Positions 62,887-64,000 of a DNA stretch of 64,000 nt are shown here, one piece after another. Both the position numbers and the translations under genes were made by a program. The DNA is from Verrucomicrobiia bacterium. Lineage in GTDB: Bacteria > Verrucomicrobiota > Verrucomicrobiia > Limisphaerales > JADLHS01. Numbering within the stretch: position 1 is the stretch's first letter; each line of letters starts with the position of its first letter. The notes below the pieces were generated by a model. That model was not told where the DNA came from. It saw nothing but the letters and a program-made list of their open reading frames with translations, and did not search any database. The stretch lies in the NCBI GenBank assembly GCA_026125285.1, contig JAHCLO010000009.1, positions 1 to 64,000 of the forward strand, read 5' to 3'.

Positions 62887-63849
62887 ATGAAACTTAGAAC
62901 ACTTCTTTCACTGGCCTGTGGAGCGCTTATCGGCATCGCCCACGTCCCGGCTTCGGCGCAGATACTGTTCCAAGATAACTTCGACGTGGATTCCACAGCG
63001 AACTGGACTGTGAATGGCGGTCCAAGCGATGAATTCGCTGACTTCTTCTTCGACTACAGCACGGTAGGGATTCCATCGGCACCGAATTCCGGCGGCACAA
63101 CCCGCGGACTAAAGATGTACGCCAACCACACGGATAACATCTTCGGCGGCTTCAGCGTGTCGCCTACCGGCCAGTCCTTCTCGGGCGATTACGAGTTGCG
63201 CTTTGACCTGTGGATCAACTTCAATGGCCCGGCGCCCGCGGGAGGAAATGGCTCCACCCAGCTAACGGGTGCTGGCATTGGCTCCACCGGGACGACGGCC
63301 CAGTGGCCGGGGGCCGCCACCAAGGACGGCGTTTGGTTTGCCACCACCGGTGACGGGGGCAGCGCTTCGGATTACCGCGCATACTCAACCGCGGCGCCGA
63401 CCAGCTATGCGGCCGGGAACGAGGTCTATGCCGCTCCGGGCGGGGCAATCAACAACACGGCTGCCTATTACGCGTCGCTGGGCGAAAACACGCCTCCGGC
63501 CGCACAGACGGCCCTGTATCCTCAACAAACAGGTACAAGTGCGGCGGGCGCCCCCGCATTTGCCTGGCACGATGTCTCGATCGTGAAAGCGGGGGATACG
63601 ATTACGTGGTCCATTGACGGGCTGCTCATTGCGACCATTGATACGACCACAGTGACACTCGCTGGGGAGAACATTCTATTTATGTACTCGGATGTCAACG
63701 CAACCAGTTCCACCGATCCAAATGCCATCCATTTGCTTTTTGGGTTGGTTGATAATGTAACGGTGATGGCAGTCCCAGAGCCTTCGGTTTTTGCCTTAGG
63801 CATCCTCGGCATTGCGGGGATTTACGTCGCCCGGCGCCGCAAGAAGTAA
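62887..63849 (+). CDS. PEP-CTERM secreted protein
   Basis: This 320-residue protein has a signal peptide (TLLSLACGALIGIAHVPASA, cut after SAQ), a beta-rich middle (FQDNFDVDSTANWTVNGGP and many Asn, Thr and Gly residues) and a C-terminal PEP-CTERM tail: VPEPSVFALGILGIAGIY followed by VARRRKK. The tail is the exosortase sorting signal (motif PEP, a membrane helix, a basic cluster). The exosortase encoded at 41935 is the likely processing enzyme. The body has the jelly-roll look of carbohydrate-binding proteins but no named domain. A terminator follows 22 bases after the stop. Start: ATG at 62887. Confidence 0.92.
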   Translation: MKLRTLLSLACGALIGIAHVPASAQILFQDNFDVDSTANWTVNGGPSDEFADFFFDYSTVGIPSAPNSGGTTRGLKMYANHTDNIFGGFSVSPTGQSFSGDYELRFDLWINFNGPAPAGGNGSTQLTGAGIGSTGTTAQWPGAATKDGVWFATTGDGGSASDYRAYSTAAPTSYAAGNEVYAAPGGAINNTAAYYASLGENTPPAAQTALYPQQTGTSAAGAPAFAWHDVSIVKAGDTITWSIDGLLIATIDTTTVTLAGENILFMYSDVNATSSTDPNAIHLLFGLVDNVTVMAVPEPSVFALGILGIAGIYVARRRKK

Positions 63850-63870
63850 AGCAAACGATAGATCATTTTG

Positions 63871-63898
63871 AGCCGCCCTGAGTAGGGCGGCTTTTTTG
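63871..63898 (+). terminator. Rho-independent terminator after the PEP-CTERM gene
   Basis: A perfect 9-base stem, agccgccct / agggcggct, with a gagt loop, followed by six T residues. Confidence 0.9.
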
Positions 63899-64000
63899 TT
63901 TCTGCCAGTAGTTTGGAGCGGAGGGAGGTCATTCTTCGGCGAGACAGTCAGTGTCAGGAACTCCTCGACGCGAAGCAGGAGTTGCCGCCGGTTCATGCCG

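Noticed and set aside
63796..63996. Minus-strand frame beginning MNRRQLLLR at the right edge
   Set aside because: It runs through the terminator into the PEP-CTERM gene in antisense; its start could belong to a gene beyond the window, but the visible frame closes too early to support one.
1..64000. tRNA, rRNA, CRISPR arrays or integrase/transposase genes
   Set aside because: I looked for T-loop and anticodon-arm patterns, regularly spaced repeats and recombinase motifs and found none I could support.

Overview
The window is a GC-rich bacterial chromosome segment, most consistent with a Verrucomicrobiota bacterium of the Pedosphaera/Limisphaerales type. That assignment is an inference. It rests on secreted LamG-domain proteins, an exosortase with EpsI and a PEP-CTERM substrate, a type-IV-pilin-like protein with a C-terminal DG motif, mostly weak Shine-Dalgarno signals, and many dispersed palindromic repeats between genes. 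No rRNA, tRNA or CRISPR array was seen.

Layout. 1-23.1 kb is mostly minus strand: a five-LamG secreted protein cut by the left edge, an M16 peptidase pair (one member with the zinc site, one without), a HEAT-repeat protein, a 2034-residue alpha-2-macroglobulin, an FGGY sugar kinase, pyruvate kinase, a small ferredoxin (plus strand), a lipoprotein, an SDR oxidoreductase, a GxxExxY protein between direct repeats, a Gfo/Idh/MocA oxidoreductase and a YiiX-like cysteine hydrolase. 23.1-29.3 kb is repeat-rich: a decayed vsr gene fused to a repeat, RidA, an MGMT-fold protein, RmuC with a secreted unknown protein, a NahK-like sugar kinase and a small gene behind a strong terminator. 29.8 kb carries a Na+/H+-antiporter-like permease.

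31.5-46.2 kb is an exopolysaccharide locus. Plus-strand genes encode a methyltransferase, a GT9, a WecG/TagA GT, an exosortase with EpsI, a polyprenyl-phosphate sugar transferase and a UDP-glucuronate decarboxylase. A minus-strand block holds GT4, nadE, GT2, a nucleotidyltransferase/thymidylate-kinase-like fusion, an APH-like kinase and a second GT4. nadE-GT2-fusion are joined by 4-bp ATGA overlaps. A pilin-like protein and a LamG protein follow.

49.9-64 kb holds cinA, a zinc-ribbon membrane protein, a conserved protein of unknown function, a second RidA, an NtrC-class sigma-54 regulator, threonine aldolase, a Ca2+/Na+ antiporter, a minus-strand operon mrpE-mrpF-mrpG-DUF2062-GT4-HAD, and a PEP-CTERM protein at the right end. 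The exosortase locus (41.9-43.7 kb) could process and anchor this PEP-CTERM protein, and the glycan enzymes could supply the surface polymer it associates with.

The most notable unexplained signals are the families of intergenic palindromes (one provides a stop codon, another replaces the vsr 5' end), heptamer minisatellites inside the macroglobulin reading frame, the repeat-flanked GxxExxY gene, mrpEFG without mrpABCD, and the nucleotidyltransferase/P-loop kinase fusion paired with an APH-like kinase in the polysaccharide operon.
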